Source: Siderastrea radians
Taxonomy: Eukaryota > Cnidaria > Anthozoa > Scleractinia > Rhizangiidae
Direction: 5' to 3'
DNA: 64,000 bases
Assembly: GCA_964017195.1 (NCBI GenBank)
Contig: OZ024887.1
Span: forward strand, 67,511,228-67,575,227
Shown here: positions 36,701 through 50,900 of the stretch, one piece after another
Numbering within the stretch: position 1 is the first letter of the stretch
How the letters are laid out: each line of letters begins with the position of its first letter
Translations under genes and position numbers: made by a program
The notes under the pieces: generated by a model
The model's input: the letters and a program-made list of their open reading frames with translations, nothing else
The model's database searches: none
Told to the model about the DNA's origin: nothing

Positions 36701-39700
36701 GGTTTACTTTTCCGGCATGTTTCTGCGTAGTTGCTTTGTTGTGTTTGGTCACTAGAAATAAAAAGAAAGTTGACGCGGTTGCATTTAACTCGTGCAAAGA
36801 CTGTACCTTCATTCTTTTCCCAAAGATAATTGTTACTACAATCTCCGACAAAACTGTTGAGACACTTGGGAATGAGTGAGAACAATTCTTTGCCCCTCTC
36901 CCCCTTATCAATGTTGCTTGACCGCGAAAAAAGCCTGATGAATTGTCTGTCCCTCCAAACAACATTGAGTGAGGGAAGGGGGAGGGAACGCATTTCTGCG
37001 ATCTTGCCAGGTTATCCATGCAGTGAAAATGAGAAATACGTGTAGTAACTGAGTTTGTCTCGTCAACTACATGTAGTTCGATCTGTCCAAGGTTGTAGTT
37101 CGTCCAACTAAGGAAGAATGACACTGATTAGTTATTACTCCCAATTGTTTAGAATGAGGATGATGATGACACATATGGCGAACCACTCCACAACACCAAG
37201 CCACAGCTGCTTTGTAAACCAAACCCGAGGAACATAACAGGTAAACACGAATATAAGCACGTTGACAGAAAATTCAACAAAAGTAACGGAGCTTTACTTT
37301 CAGGTGCCCTCTAGTTCGCGGTCCTGACTCGTTCCCAGTCGCTATTAAAAATTCAGAAAATGAATGGGAGAAAAAGACGGAGGAGGTCTGGAACAGGCGA
37401 CTTTGCAAGCGCGCGGGGCATGTTGGGAAGAAGAAACTTCTCGTATCCAGTCTTCTCCTGCCCCCAAAACAACTTAATAGCGACTGGGTACGAGTCAGTT
37501 CCAGATCGTTAGAAAGTGGGAGTCATACCCAGTGCATGTAAAACCGCCACTGACATGGTGTCAGAAGTAGAAAAGGTAGCAAAGAGAATGCATAGGAATA
37601 ATCATCGTAAATTAAAAAGAATAGAATACGACAGTGGCGGAGTAGTTCAAAGGTGTTTTGAAATAGTTAACGTTGCTAAAAATTGTCGCCATTTCTCTTT
37701 TATTCCACATAGTTGTGTTTATCCCTCTGATGTCTTTTGTCAGTGAAATCGAAGCAGCCATCAAAATCCAGGGCGAGTAAGTATTTTTATGTAATCATGT
37801 TTGCTCGTCATAACGGTTTTTCCCTAAAAGCTGACCGAGCAGATTGTACGTAGCCAAGTGATATTTAGAAGCAGTTGTCCGTTGGGAAGGAGGAAAGGTG
37901 TTTTGCTTGTAGATTACTACAGTCGGCAGTGGTCAATGGATGTCCTGCCTCTGAAAAACTATACGTTCCATAACACCTGGCATGAATGCAACATTTACAA
38001 TGCAAATTACGGAATGCTCATAAAATGTCTCCAGACGTAACGTGATGAAGAAGATAAAAGTCAAAACCAAAAAAACCTACACCTTAAACCAACACGCTTC
38101 ATACTTGTGTTTCACGTCTTGGGCTGTGAAACTTTCTTTTATTCCAATCAAACTTATTTACCACTCATAAACCTGTGCTTTTAACAGAATGAGATGCACC
38201 CTGTATGGTTTTATCACAGACTATGTGAAGGACATTTTCGTGGAGGAAATCTTATTTGATATACGTGAAAAGCTGCGAGAAGTGACCCAAGGTAAGGAAA
38301 AATGCAGCTGTTGGCAAGCTACTTTCAGCAACAACAACAATCTCTGATAGGAGAAGTTTTCACAAACCTAGTGGCTCAAAGCTGTCAGAGCTAAAACCGG
38401 TTTCTGTAGATCATAAGGAAGCTGTGGACTTTGGTTTAGTGGTCAGTGTGTCAAACTGTCGATTTGAAGTTCGGTGATTCCAAAGACGGGCGCGGTTGCT
38501 CAAATCTAACTCAGGCTTAGCGACAATTTAAAATGCAGTTTTATAGCTTAATCCTCAGTGTGGATTCAGGGGGACATCAGATTTTCCATCCGCAGTTTTA
38601 CTTTGGCTACTTTTAATCTTTTACTTAATAGCAGTGAAAACGCTTTTAAAGAAGAAAACGAAAGCCTTAAAGTCAAGCTCTTAATCCAGGGATAGCAGTA
38701 ATTGGCTTTCGAACCACTGGGCCCAGGGCTCGTTTTATGGACAAATGTACGTTTAGTGTAACTTGTCTCATATCGAAGTTGCGACACAAGTTGTACAAAA
38801 AAATTGCTTATGGTGACATACCCTGTGACGGACAGAACAGAAATTAAATACAAGACTTGTTTTTGGCGCTGTTTTGTAAGGTGCTGTGTCACTGGAATTT
38901 ACCAGCTTTGTGGGCCAACTGTGCAAAAATTATGACTTGGTACACTTGTTCATGCACTAAGAGTGCAAACGATCATAACATTTTAGCAGTCTCTTTAAGA
39001 TTTAGCTCAGAATTGGAAGACGTCGAACCAAACTTTCTTTAAGTTGCAGTCAAGTGGCCAATGATATTAGTTAATACTTTCAGTGAACTACATGTACTAG
39101 AAGTATTTGACAAAAATAAAGCGCTGTTTTCAGGTTCTTTGTGATGGGAATACGTCTCTTAGCTTTTGAAAGTGACACTAAAAGTAAGCTGACATAATTT
39201 CTTTGACTTTTCTTGTTACAAGATCGAGAGACGTTTAGACGAACTACTGACACCAACATTCTAAAGCTGCTGGGAGCGAGCAGGCCCTTGTTGCAGGTAT
39301 GTCATGTAAAGCGAGATCAACAGCTTATTCCTTCATCAGCAGGCTCCCTAGCTGAAACCAAGTTTCCGGGAAAATGCTTTTACTTTAAGTGGTGCGAAGA
39401 TTTTTAATATCCTTTAATATCCTTTGTTTCTATGGTCGCGGGCGGAAGCTTGTTGTTGGCCTTCGTAGTGTGTATTTTAGCCCGAGCCGTACATTTCCGT
39501 AATGCCATTGATTCTGTGGCCAATAAAAGAACAAAAAAGTTTTGTCGTCCATTTTGAAAGCAAAGAGATAGGTGAACTTGCGCCAGTAAACAAAACCAGT
39601 CTATTTTCCATCCAAGTAGGATAATTCTTTGCTTTCTGCCGTGGAGTTTCAGGTTTCAGATTTGCCGTGACGAAAAACTTTGGTTGGAGTTAATGAAGGT

Positions 39701-42077
39701 GCACAACGTTATGTTAAGGGGCCTTCATTCGTCAAACTAATGTTGGCCGGCCAAATCGTGGTGGTGTGTGTGAACGACACAACAACATGTTGGCAATCTG
39801 TTGGGAAAAAGTTGGCGAGAAGGGACAATTTGTTTGTCAACAGTTTGCCATGCCAACATCAAACTAATGTTGGCCAAATCGTGGTGGTGTGTGTGAACGA
39901 CACAACAACATGTTGGCAATCTGTTGGGAAAAAGTTGGCGAGAAGGGACAAACTGTTGCCAACAGTTTGCCATCATGTTTTTGCGTTGTTCACAAACACC
40001 ATTTTGAGTTTGCCAACACGAGTTGGCCAACATTAGTTTAACGTGTGAAGGCCGCTTTAGGTTCAGTTCCCGCCACTTTTTCTCTGGTCCAGTCTTCTTC
40101 CTCCTTACGCGTTCTCATTTCCTCCGACACTTCTGAAAATCGAGCACACGTTAGCTGGCTTTTTTCGGTTGCCATTGGCTACTGCGACACTGGATTGAAT
40201 CAATCTTAGCCCGTTAAATGAACTACAGTGCCAGCTGAAGTGATTATAGTACTATACAAGGTCGTTTCATTTATTATTTTTCCGTGTATAGAGCACTGCC
40301 ACAGTAGAGCAGCTGACACAGGACCTTAAGAATCTAATGCACAGTCTACCCAACTACTCGCCTCAATTCCTGGAAATGGTCTGCAAGATGCTCACCATCT
40401 TTAAAGACAGTTGCTGTGATGCATACAAAGGTACATGGTCCCCGTTTCTGAACGCTGATCCTCTAAATAGTACTAACATCCAGTTTTGACTGCGATTCTC
40501 AATCAAAACAATATGTAAACCCGAGCTCGTTCCGAAGACCCGTGCATTCATTTAGTTGAGCGGTAAGCAAAGGCTCTCGTTTCGTTGGTGACAACTTGGT
40601 GACCGCAAGCGTTGGCTGTCTCAGAAAATGCAACCATGCGAACACACTCTCTTAATCTCTGGTAACAATAAGTCATCTAAATACTAACGTCCCCTTGAAT
40701 ACTTCTCTCGCTGGAGTCTAATGTCTCTCAAAAAGAATACTGAATACTGCTTTCCGCCCCAAATACAACTTGTCCTGAATATTGTTCCTCTGAATATTAC
40801 TACTTTCTCGCCCTAAAACAACTTTGTCTCCCTAGTGTAAATTCTCCCCATAAATGCTTTTGTCTCCCCAATTTATTTTTTACTCTCCCACCGATACCAC
40901 TTTCTCGCCCTAAATGCTACCCCTCTGTACGCGAGTACCATGAGGCGATGAATTGTACATACTAGACATATATTTGAGGGGAGTGATGCGTGAAATAATT
41001 TCAATTTTCAGCTCTGCTGAAGTACAGTGGTGAAGGTGACAAACCGACTCGTGTTTTCAGTGCTAATTGGACCAAAGATGAAGACATCAGTCGCTGCTTA
41101 AGGTACAGTACTGTCACGTGGCTTTGGTCAATGAAGGAGAGATTTAGCATCCAGAATAGAGAGATGTAGAAACTGTGAACCTGCCGTTTAAAGCTAGAAT
41201 ACACAAAAAAAGGAGTCTTCTAACTGTTAACTTATGTTTCAGTTACCACTTGATGTGGGTTCCTTGGAAGGTCTCGACATAACTGCATAATTAAAGCGCC
41301 TTTTCTGTAAAATTGACAACCTCTGTGAAGGCGACGGCCAAACATCAACTCACCTTTTTGTACTTTATTCTTTCTATTTGTGTAAGCGGCGACAGTTGAC
41401 CGGTCATTTTAAGTAGAATAATAAATGACGCATCACTGGACATGAGAACAGGCTGTTAATTGTAGGAGACGATTCAGAAACTTCAAATAAATATTTATAT
41501 TGTTTAAGAACGGGAAAACAGGCCTTCTCACGTGGAAAACTGCCGACGGCAAACGTGAAAAATGGCGGGGAAATCATGTTCACACGGTATTTCTGCCGTT
41601 CGCTTTTGTCGTAAACGTCGTGCTAAATCTATGTATTTTCGTCCTTGTGTTCTTGTACAAGGGAACTCGTCTTGCATGATGAGTGTTGTTCATGTCTTCT
41701 TGCAGGTCTCTGCCTAACTGGCCAGGACTTCACCACCACCATCACCACACGCATCGCCAAAGAAAAGTAAGTATTGCCTCCTCGTCATACAAATCTTAAG
41801 CAATTTACAATTCTTTACCAAAGTCCTAAAATTTGGAATTCTCTCCCAGTATCAATTACCTGTCAAGCAAGCTTTCCTAGCTTTAAGAAAAAGATGTCAG
41901 AGTTTTTACTAAAATAATTCTGAATTGGCCAAGCTGCACACGCGCAGCACCCATTTGTAAACATAATGACAATGGAGGTGACGTCTCCCATAAGCCCAGT
42001 GGTTTCTTAAGGTCTCCTCGCCAGAAAAAAAAGCTGTAAATTTCTTGTATACATTTCGATAAGACAAATTGATGATA

Positions 42078-42112
<35 letters not shown>

Positions 42113-42145
42113 CATGATGATGATGATGACGACGACGACGACGTA

Positions 42146-42224
<79 letters not shown>

Positions 42225-45200
42225 GTGATGGTGATGATGACTAAGTTATGAGATTGGCACTTGTTACACTCGCAGAAAGGCAAGGTATCGATGTGTCACT
42301 ACATGTTAATGGCATGTTTTGTCTCTTTGTAGGACGATGAAGAGCAGGATGTCGAGGCAGCGAGAAAACGAAACCAGAAGGTAAAGTTTACGCAGATTTG
42401 TGAAAGGGCTTTGATTCAATTTTGATGTTATATACCTATAATTACTTGTCAGTCAATCGAAATTCACACTTTTTGAATCATGGCATCTTTTATACCCGCC
42501 CATTGGTATCATTTGATGTGCAAAATGTGGTTATTTTAATTACCAAGCTAAGTGGTTGCCTTTTTAACACGGAAAGTCATCGAAGCCGTTGTGATACCAA
42601 TGATGATCGTCTGGTACAATATTGTTTGGATGCCAGAAGGTAAAGTTTACGCAGATTTGTGAAAGGGCATATGTAATTATGCTAATTCTTTTCGCAACTG
42701 CAGAAGTTGCGTTAATAACTGCGAGGATCTTCTTTACATTTAATGTGCATACCGTAGGTTTCTAGAAAACGGAAAAAAAGTTTCATATTTCTTAAGTTTT
42801 GAGATATTGTGTTCATTTTCTCTCATTTTCGGATTTATTGCTTGTACAGGAGACTGATATCCTGACCGATAATCTGGGCAAACACATTCTCAACGATGCT
42901 GAAGTGTTGTTTGAAACACGTGACCTTAGAACACTGGCTAACCTTCAGGAGAGTATGGTACGAAATAGGGACTAGTACTCAGTTCTCTTGCAACATAAGA
43001 ATTATATTCATACGTTAACACTTGCTACTACCCTACATCATAGTGATAGTAAACATAAAGGTCAACAATGACAGTAGCCTGTTCCAGGCGTTCAGATAGT
43101 GGATGGCGAGCGAAAAATAAAGCGAGCGACTGGGGGAGAGGACGAGGGAACGCCTGTGAAATTAATTTTAAAAAGCCCATGCCGCCCACTTTTGACCGCC
43201 GACAGCGGCAGAGAAACATGAACCCAGGGTCAGGTCAAAGTAAACAAGAAAGTTATGTAATTATGCTCACCGAAACAGGTTTCACCCGAGTTTGAAGCGT
43301 TGGGAAAAGTACTGGTGATGCTTTAAGAAATCTGACATGCCGAATGAACATTGCAAAATTTTCTGCGATACGGAAACGCAAATGTAATCTCCACTACTGG
43401 ACCAATAAAGGTATCGAGAATCACAGACGACTTTATAGACACATCGGTTTCTCAAATTGATGAATAGAAAGCTTTTCACTCTGTGACGGAATGAACTTCG
43501 TCGTCTTCATTAATTGCGATGGCTACAATATGTTTGTTGTTGTTCTTTTCTCCATTCCTTCGACAGCAGGCTTTCAGGACTTTCATAAACAATAGCCGAT
43601 CCATTTTTCCTGCTTCTTCTTCGTCTTCTTCTTCGTCTACTCCGATAGCCAGCGCTCTAATTCCGATGCTTTGAAGCTGTTCTACTTGGTCTTTCATGAT
43701 TGCGACAAGCGGAGGTGACCACAATTATCTTAGAAACAGCCTTGCAATGCGTTGATTAACCTTGGAAAAAGTTGAAAGATCAAGCTATTTCCAAATCGTG
43801 TTGGAAGAATGGCGATGAGACCTCTTCCCAGGAACACGTTTTGAAGACAATCTTTTTATTCCATTTGTAAAGTATCCCATTTGCTAAATTTGCCGTTAAC
43901 AGATATTTAACCGTGCGTGACTCGATGGAGGATGACCTTCGCACGGGCACGCCATATCGCATTTCTTGTCTGCGTCAACAACCCCCTGGTGTAGACAGGA
44001 GGTGTCAAATTTGGTCAATCAGAGGGTATACTAGATTCTGGTATACCGTCATGGGCTTTTTAAAATTAATTTCACAGGCGTTCCCTCGTCCTCTCCCCCA
44101 GTCTCCCCTCGTTTTTTCCCGCTCTTTCGCTCGCTTTATTTTTCGCTCGCCCTCCACTATCTGAACGCCTGGAACAGGCTACAATGACAGTGGCTTTACA
44201 CCAACACGCGTAAAACTTTTGCCACAATTAACCTTCGAGGCTCGATGGTTCAAGGCCTGGGCCCGGTTGTTCGAAAGCCGATTAGCGCTTTCGCTGTGTT
44301 AAATGTTGTCCAAGGTTTCTGATTCTATTGTTAAAAAGTGCTACCGCTGCTAATTTTACGGGTCAATTTGAAAGCAGCCAAAATCTGATTGTTAAGCGGA
44401 AATAATTCACTGAAATCCACGTCGTTAATGTGAATTAAAAACTGACACTAATCCTGGGTAAGCTCATCATCCACATAAGCAAATTTTCTATGACACGTTT
44501 TGTAGAACGACCCAAAGCCGGTACACGTTACACGACCTCTCTTCTCCCCCGTGAAATAGCGATAGTAAACGACTGTTAAATCTGAAAGTACTGAAGGTTT
44601 TTACCCTGAGGTCTCTACGGTATCTTATTGTTTTGACAGGAGTGGTTGGCAGGTCACATACGAGGTTTCACCACAAGTCTGACCGCACAGTCCACAGCTA
44701 TAAGCCTTGTCTCTTCAGAGTCACATGGACATGAAAGAATCAAAGCGGTAAGCTGCAATACCGTGCTTACTCAAGTTTTGGAGTGTACGACACAAGTTTG
44801 ACGGGATGCAAATTTTAAGGGCGATATACGGTATGAAAGTATGGAAATGGAGGAGCTGTAGTACAGGGTTTGCGTGCTGAAGATGGGAGGGTGGTGGTTA
44901 AAGGGTGGGACTCTACATCGTGTGGTGTTGTTTCCAAGACACCTTACTCCACATTGTCTCTCTCCTGGAGGGGGACAGGGGGCGGGACGTGTACGGGAGG
45001 CGGGAGAAGAGGGGGTGGAAAGCGGGAGAAACAGGGGAAAAATACGCACCATTGCGCAATATTTCGCAATCGAAAAAGCGGAAAGAGGTGGGAGCCAACA
45101 AATATAGGGCGGGAAGCGGGATTAAAGCGTACGGGAAGCGGGAGGTTTAACCCCCCCCCCCCCCCACACCGTCCCTCCCCCTCTCTCCACAAGGCTTTTA

Positions 45201-47893
45201 CCGATTGTTTCGTGTATAGATGTGTTTACTAAGAAACACGTGGACCATACACTAATGGCTTTCCACATCAATAATGTTTGCGACTGCGAGCAGTCGTCCT
45301 ATTTTCTCAGAAACTACGCGCGAGAGGAGAAGTAAAATTATACAAATCAACGTTAAAAATGAGGAAAGATTGGGGACGGGGACGGGGACGGGGACGAATC
45401 ATTCGCGCTACTCGCGCTTGGCGGAAAATAGGAGAAGAAAGAGACTGCTCGCAGCTTATACGGTTTTTGTGTTGAAAGTAGACTGAAAGTAAAATGGTAA
45501 GGTGCTCATTGCTGTCAATGGCTTAAGACTGGAAGGGATTGCAATCTGATGTGACTTTGAAACTCAATATAATTAACTCAAAACTTGTTCATTACCTTGG
45601 ATTCATTAAGAAACCAACACGGATGAAAGTTCACGTTACCTTGTTGTCACTGCCACAGACACAAACACCTCACTTTTAATTAAACTGATGAAACCGACAC
45701 TTCACTTTTAAATTCCACCAAATCACAATGTGATATTGAAGCAAATTTTAAAAAATGCGAATTCACTCTCGGTCACTAACAACTAAAATTATGGATTAAC
45801 TGCACGTTTCGTTTATCAAAGCTTTGACAGTCGCCTTCTAGACAACTGGGTCTCAACTAGATAGCACACTTTTGAAACCGTTTAAATTTAATCTTTTTTA
45901 ACGCATCACTTATCCTGAATAAAGTAATCTTATCTAATGGTTCCTTAAAAGGAGCTATTTTTGTTGGTGAAGATTAAACAGTTTTAAAATAGTTGTTTTA
46001 TGCCTAAAATAACGCGATGTTAAACCTATAACAGAGAGAAGTTTACAGTGGCTATGGATTTACGTATGTTCACGGTAGAAACTGGGTAAGTGAATGTGGT
46101 TAGGTTATGTTTTAAAACAAATCTTAACCACTAAAAATAACTTTTGTGACGGCGTAATGTATTCTGAGTTACATCATAACGTTGAGAAAACTTTTTCAAG
46201 CTTCTCTTCGTCTGTCAAAATTCTCGACCACATAAAATGCCAGTGAGATATTAAGAACAGCTTGTATTTTTAAACAGCTCTTTTAAAGCTTTCATAAAGC
46301 TTTAATAGCTTTTGCTTGTTAATCTTTCATTTGGCTGCTTTTAAAACATTTCCACTGAATGCAATGGTGTTTTACTTGCGCTGATTCAAAATTGTCGGCT
46401 AAGATTTACCTATTAACCTCTGAAGGATCGCGTTTTTACACAAATCGCACTTTAATGAGCGTACAAAATGCGTTGTCACGCACAAACATAAGGCCTCCTG
46501 CGTCCTGGAGACGGAAGGAATCAATACTTGCCCTCGGAAATACCACAGGAAAAAAGAAACATTCAAAGCTTCGCAAAACAACCTTGAAGTAAGCTTTAAA
46601 CCAAACAAAGGAAGTAAACGTTTCAGTCTTTGATAGATAAAATGAGCAAGGCGTAATTTCTAAACAATCCCCTTTATCAAGGAAACGATGTTATGGTGAC
46701 CACTCCTTACCATTATCTTTTGGTTTAATATTAAGGACACGTGAATATGATCTCCATTGTGCTTGTGATACGGGGGGTGCGGTGGTGTAGTGACTGGCGC
46801 GTTGGACTTCAGATCTGCAGATCGGTGGTTCGACGCCCAGTCCCTGCCGTCGTGATGTTTCCTTAAACAAGAAACTTTACCCGGCATTGTCTCTCTCCAC
46901 CCAGGTGTATAAAATGGGTACTGGCGACGTACTGCTGTGGGTAACCCTGCGATTGACTATTATCCCATCCAGGGGGGAGTAGCAATACTCTCAGTTACTT
47001 CATGCTACAGAATCCGGGTTACGCTCCGGCCGTGTGCGCCACCTTGGCTCGTGTGCGACTTTGCCCACCTTTACCTTGTGCTTGTGATACTTATAGCTTG
47101 TAAATAATAGGTTCCTTTCAGCTTCATAGTTCAGTTTATTTTGACGTTCCTCTGGATTTTTTTCTTTCAATTTTGATATTCATGTGTACATGGATACCAA
47201 ATTCTAAGGTAGATGAAGGAAAAAATCTCCAGATAAAGTGACGTGATTGAAATGGGCAATATGTCTATGAAGGTGAAAGGGTATTTTCTTCTCGCCTTCA
47301 GGATTTGACGTTTTTTCCTTTACTGTTTATTTTATAGCAAGAGATACCTCCAGTCTCTCAAGAGATTCTACAGTAAGTATGTCTAAATTGATGTTCAAAT
47401 GGGACCAACCATTTCAGTCAACCTAAGCCAATTACGATCAAATCGTTGAAAACGAACCTTGCGACATGGACATGTCTAGTATTTTCAATATGGTCACATA
47501 TTTTCTTTGTTCTTTCGGGTGCATGGCTCGATATGCTTTCTAGGACTAGTAATATCAGCAGTGGAATTTTCAGGTTTCTTGTACGTTATGTTTTATATCT
47601 ACCTGTATACCCTATTTTATGAACGTTTAAAACCGCAAGCATTCGCTTTCTGAAAAAAAAGCAAGTCTAAAAAGTAACCATTCAAACTTTTTTTAAACAT
47701 CTACTTGTTGTAGATTTGGAACTCTTTTTATACAGGAGTAGACCATCGATGCTATTTAAAGACGTTCTCGCCCAAAATCTTCCCACTTTCAGAGTTTTTA
47801 AAAATCTTTGGTGCAGTTACGTAATGATCAACTCATGCCAGAACCCCCCCCCCCCCTCCAAAGGGGTCACCTTGCTCGTTTAGGATAGGATAG

Positions 47894-47940
<47 letters not shown>

Positions 47941-50900
47941 GGACTATCTACCTATCTAACTAACTACAAAAATTTAATAACAACAAATACAAAATAACAA
48001 AAGAAAAGTCTGCTTTTCATGGAGGCCGTGTCTAAAATTCACTTACATGTAAAATTTAGATATTACTTTAAACTGTGCCGACTTAATTTAGATTTGAAAT
48101 CGGCCAGTGAAGATGCTTGTCTTAGGTCTACAGGTAAGTTGTTCCACAACTGAGCTCCGCTGAAAAAGCGGAGAAAAAGCGTACTAAACTTAGTTTTCCA
48201 GAAGGTTTGGTCATGTGAAGCAATCTCGGCTCCATTTATACCAGTGTTTCTTTTAATAGTTCACTTCCTTTATTAGTTCTCTTCATTTTATCAAAAAAAA
48301 AAATTCTGAACGTGAGAATATAAATATATTTTGCTATTTCTAGTCAAATGCGATCGAATTCTTTTTACATATGCAGGTATGGTATGTCTTACAATTATCC
48401 TTCTGTGAGGCTTATTCTACTCAAAGAAATGACATCAGCTGCAAAAATATACTAAATAGGTCTATTTGCGCTAAAGTCAACACATCAACCTTATCTAGAG
48501 TACTCCACTAAATTTTTTTTATTTGCTGGGCTCATCATACATTGAAGAGAGTTAAATCCGTGTATAAATATTACAATGCCCACCAGCGCTATAAACAATA
48601 GCCCTTTTCACAGTTACCGTTTCTCATTTGCATTACAATGTTTTTTAACGTGGATGTGAGGCAATTTCGGGCAATTTTGCACTCTTTGCCCGAAATTGCC
48701 TCACATCCACGTTCAAATACATTGTAATGCAAATGAGAAACGGTAACTGTGAAAAGGGCTATTAGCGCGAACGTCCTTAATACTGACTTTCCCTCACCAC
48801 ATAATTGATGTCAATTCGTATATACATATGTGTCAATTAGCAAAAGCAGCCATATTGAAAAATGAGTTATTGGGTAGCTGTAATGCTGCCATTAGTTTCT
48901 AACAGATGATAAGTCTGAAAGAACACCGACACAACAGTTTTTAACCTTTCGGCAGTACAACTACTATCATCAGTACGAGATAAGGTACAGAATTGAATTA
49001 AGATCAATATAAAGCACTAATTGCCTGGATGAATGTAGGGGCCACTTGCATCCCAGGTTCCAAAAAAGTTTCGTAGAATTTGTGATCCCATACTGCAGAA
49101 TACCCCGTGTGGCACTAAATTTTTGCGGGTTCTCATTTTTGCGATTTTTGCCTTTTTTTTCGCGATCCGCAAAAAAAGTTCCCGCAAATTTTTTTCCCGC
49201 AAAAATTTACTCCTCTGTAGAAATTATATACAAAAATACTGGTTTGAAGGAGAAATGCCATAGATAACCCGATGGAAATACATGAAGTGGTACTTTAGTT
49301 TTTGTCGATCCATTTTAATAGAATGTCATTGATTAATCTGTTTTACATTTGTATGTTGTTTTATCCGTCTTTCTTTTGCATGTGCTCAAATAAAACGAAA
49401 ATGGTATCATTTCTGTTTGAATGCGACTTCCAAAAAATCGCAAAAATTAATTCCCAACAAGAAAAACCCATCTTTTCCAATCCCAAAAAATAGTTCCCGC
49501 AAAACACAAAAAATCACCAATCCGCAAAATTAAACTCCCGCAAAAATTTTGCGCCACACGGTATACGGCTTGGGTTGTGAGTTTTCTCAAACTTGTAATT
49601 TGTTTCCTTCTATCAACACCTCTTCAGTGGAGATTTTTATTAAATTGTATATATTGTTTGACCATCTTTTTTCACGACATTTTCTTCAGGGATGGAATGT
49701 TTTTACTTTATTCCATACGTAGAACGAAATGCTAGAACGGTACGTCAAGATTGATCTGTGAATGTTTTGTTGTTGGGAAAAAGTAAACGACCACGTTGGA
49801 AAAGGCTTGTTAACAGCCAAAAACCTGAAAAACCTCTTTAAAATGACTACGTTTTTGGCATCTTTCGATCCTGCTTTTTCCATTTCTCGTAGCCAAGAAA
49901 ATCCATCAGCTCACCGCAGATATTTTCTACAGCTCTTATCAAGGGCTTCGGAGCAGTTTTCCATCTGCTAATAGCAACTGTAGCATTTCTGTACACAGAA
50001 TAAGCGCCTCCTTGTTTTGTGTTTGTTTTAAGAGCACTTATAAATTCATGAACGCTTGCCGACCAATCGAATCCCGCGAACCTGTATAGCTCATGTGCTA
50101 CATTTAAAGTATTCAACGCAAGGTCTTCGTAGCGAATTACTTTAAAGCGATTCTTTAGCCAGGGCGGGGGATATAACAAGCCAAGTCGTATATTCTGCAG
50201 TATTGGATCACAAAGTCTTTGAACATTTTTATGAAAGCTGGGATCCAAGTGGCCTCCCATCCATCCAGGCATTTTAACCCTGGAGAAAACAACCGCTCTT
50301 GGGTCGCGAACTAATTGGACAATTTTAACGTCATATCGATTTTGCTGTTGAAAAAGCTCTTTAAAAGTTTTTATTGTTCCGTTGGGCAGACGGTCTGACA
50401 AAATCTTGAGAACAGTGTGACTGTACCTGTTACAAGCTTTACTAAGTAGGGTATTTGAAATCTGCGGTAAATACTTTCTAGATAGCGCTTTGCTCCTACT
50501 TCGATGAAAGTGGCTCGAAAACGACGCTAAAGTGGAATTACTTATATTACTAAAATCACACTGGAGGAAACTATCGATTAGTTTGATGCTAGTTTCTTTG
50601 TAGTTTTCCGGCTCCTTATCCCTAAGCCTCAGTTTGACATTAAACATTTTCTTTTCAACGGCATATAACGGCTCAAAGAAATACATGACGTGCGGATTGC
50701 GGTCAAATAGTGATCCAAGGAAAGTAGATCCCCCTCGGCCTGGACTCAATATGATGAGATTTTTCCTCGTAGCAAATGTTTGCTGTAGCTGGTATCCTTC
50801 CTCTTTTCTATCTTTTTCATTACTCTGTGTTTTGCCGTCGTTTAGTTTCATACCCAGCTCCAGCACATGCCCACTTTCAGACGTCTTTGGTGTTTTTTCT

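Larger units (their letters stand above)
37153..44747 (+). other. EXOC4: EXOC4 exons 19-28 (central to C-terminal region)
   Basis: Exons: 37153-37240, 37713-37776, 38188-38291, 39223-39296, 40292-40430, 41012-41102, 41706-41766, 42333-42380, 42850-42957 and 44640-44747. They encode the run RNITVVFIPL, the [12 protein letters not shown] helix, [10 protein letters not shown], the SLPNWPG loop with the histidine run (exon 25), and an acidic/basic linker (exon 26). All junctions are GT-AG and keep frame. Confidence 0.9.

Noticed and set aside
36541..37124. Two overlapping minus-strand frames of about 150 codons
   Set aside because: They overlap EXOC4 intron 18, have no recognisable domain, overlap each other in different frames and look like read-through of repeat sequence.
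41909..42283. 124-codon minus-strand frame rich in Ile and Val
   Set aside because: It is a translation of the (GAT)n/(GAC)n array.
44771..45475. Several overlapping frames on both strands
   Set aside because: They arise from the strand-biased purine-rich repeat, which lacks stops by composition; no frame shows a domain.
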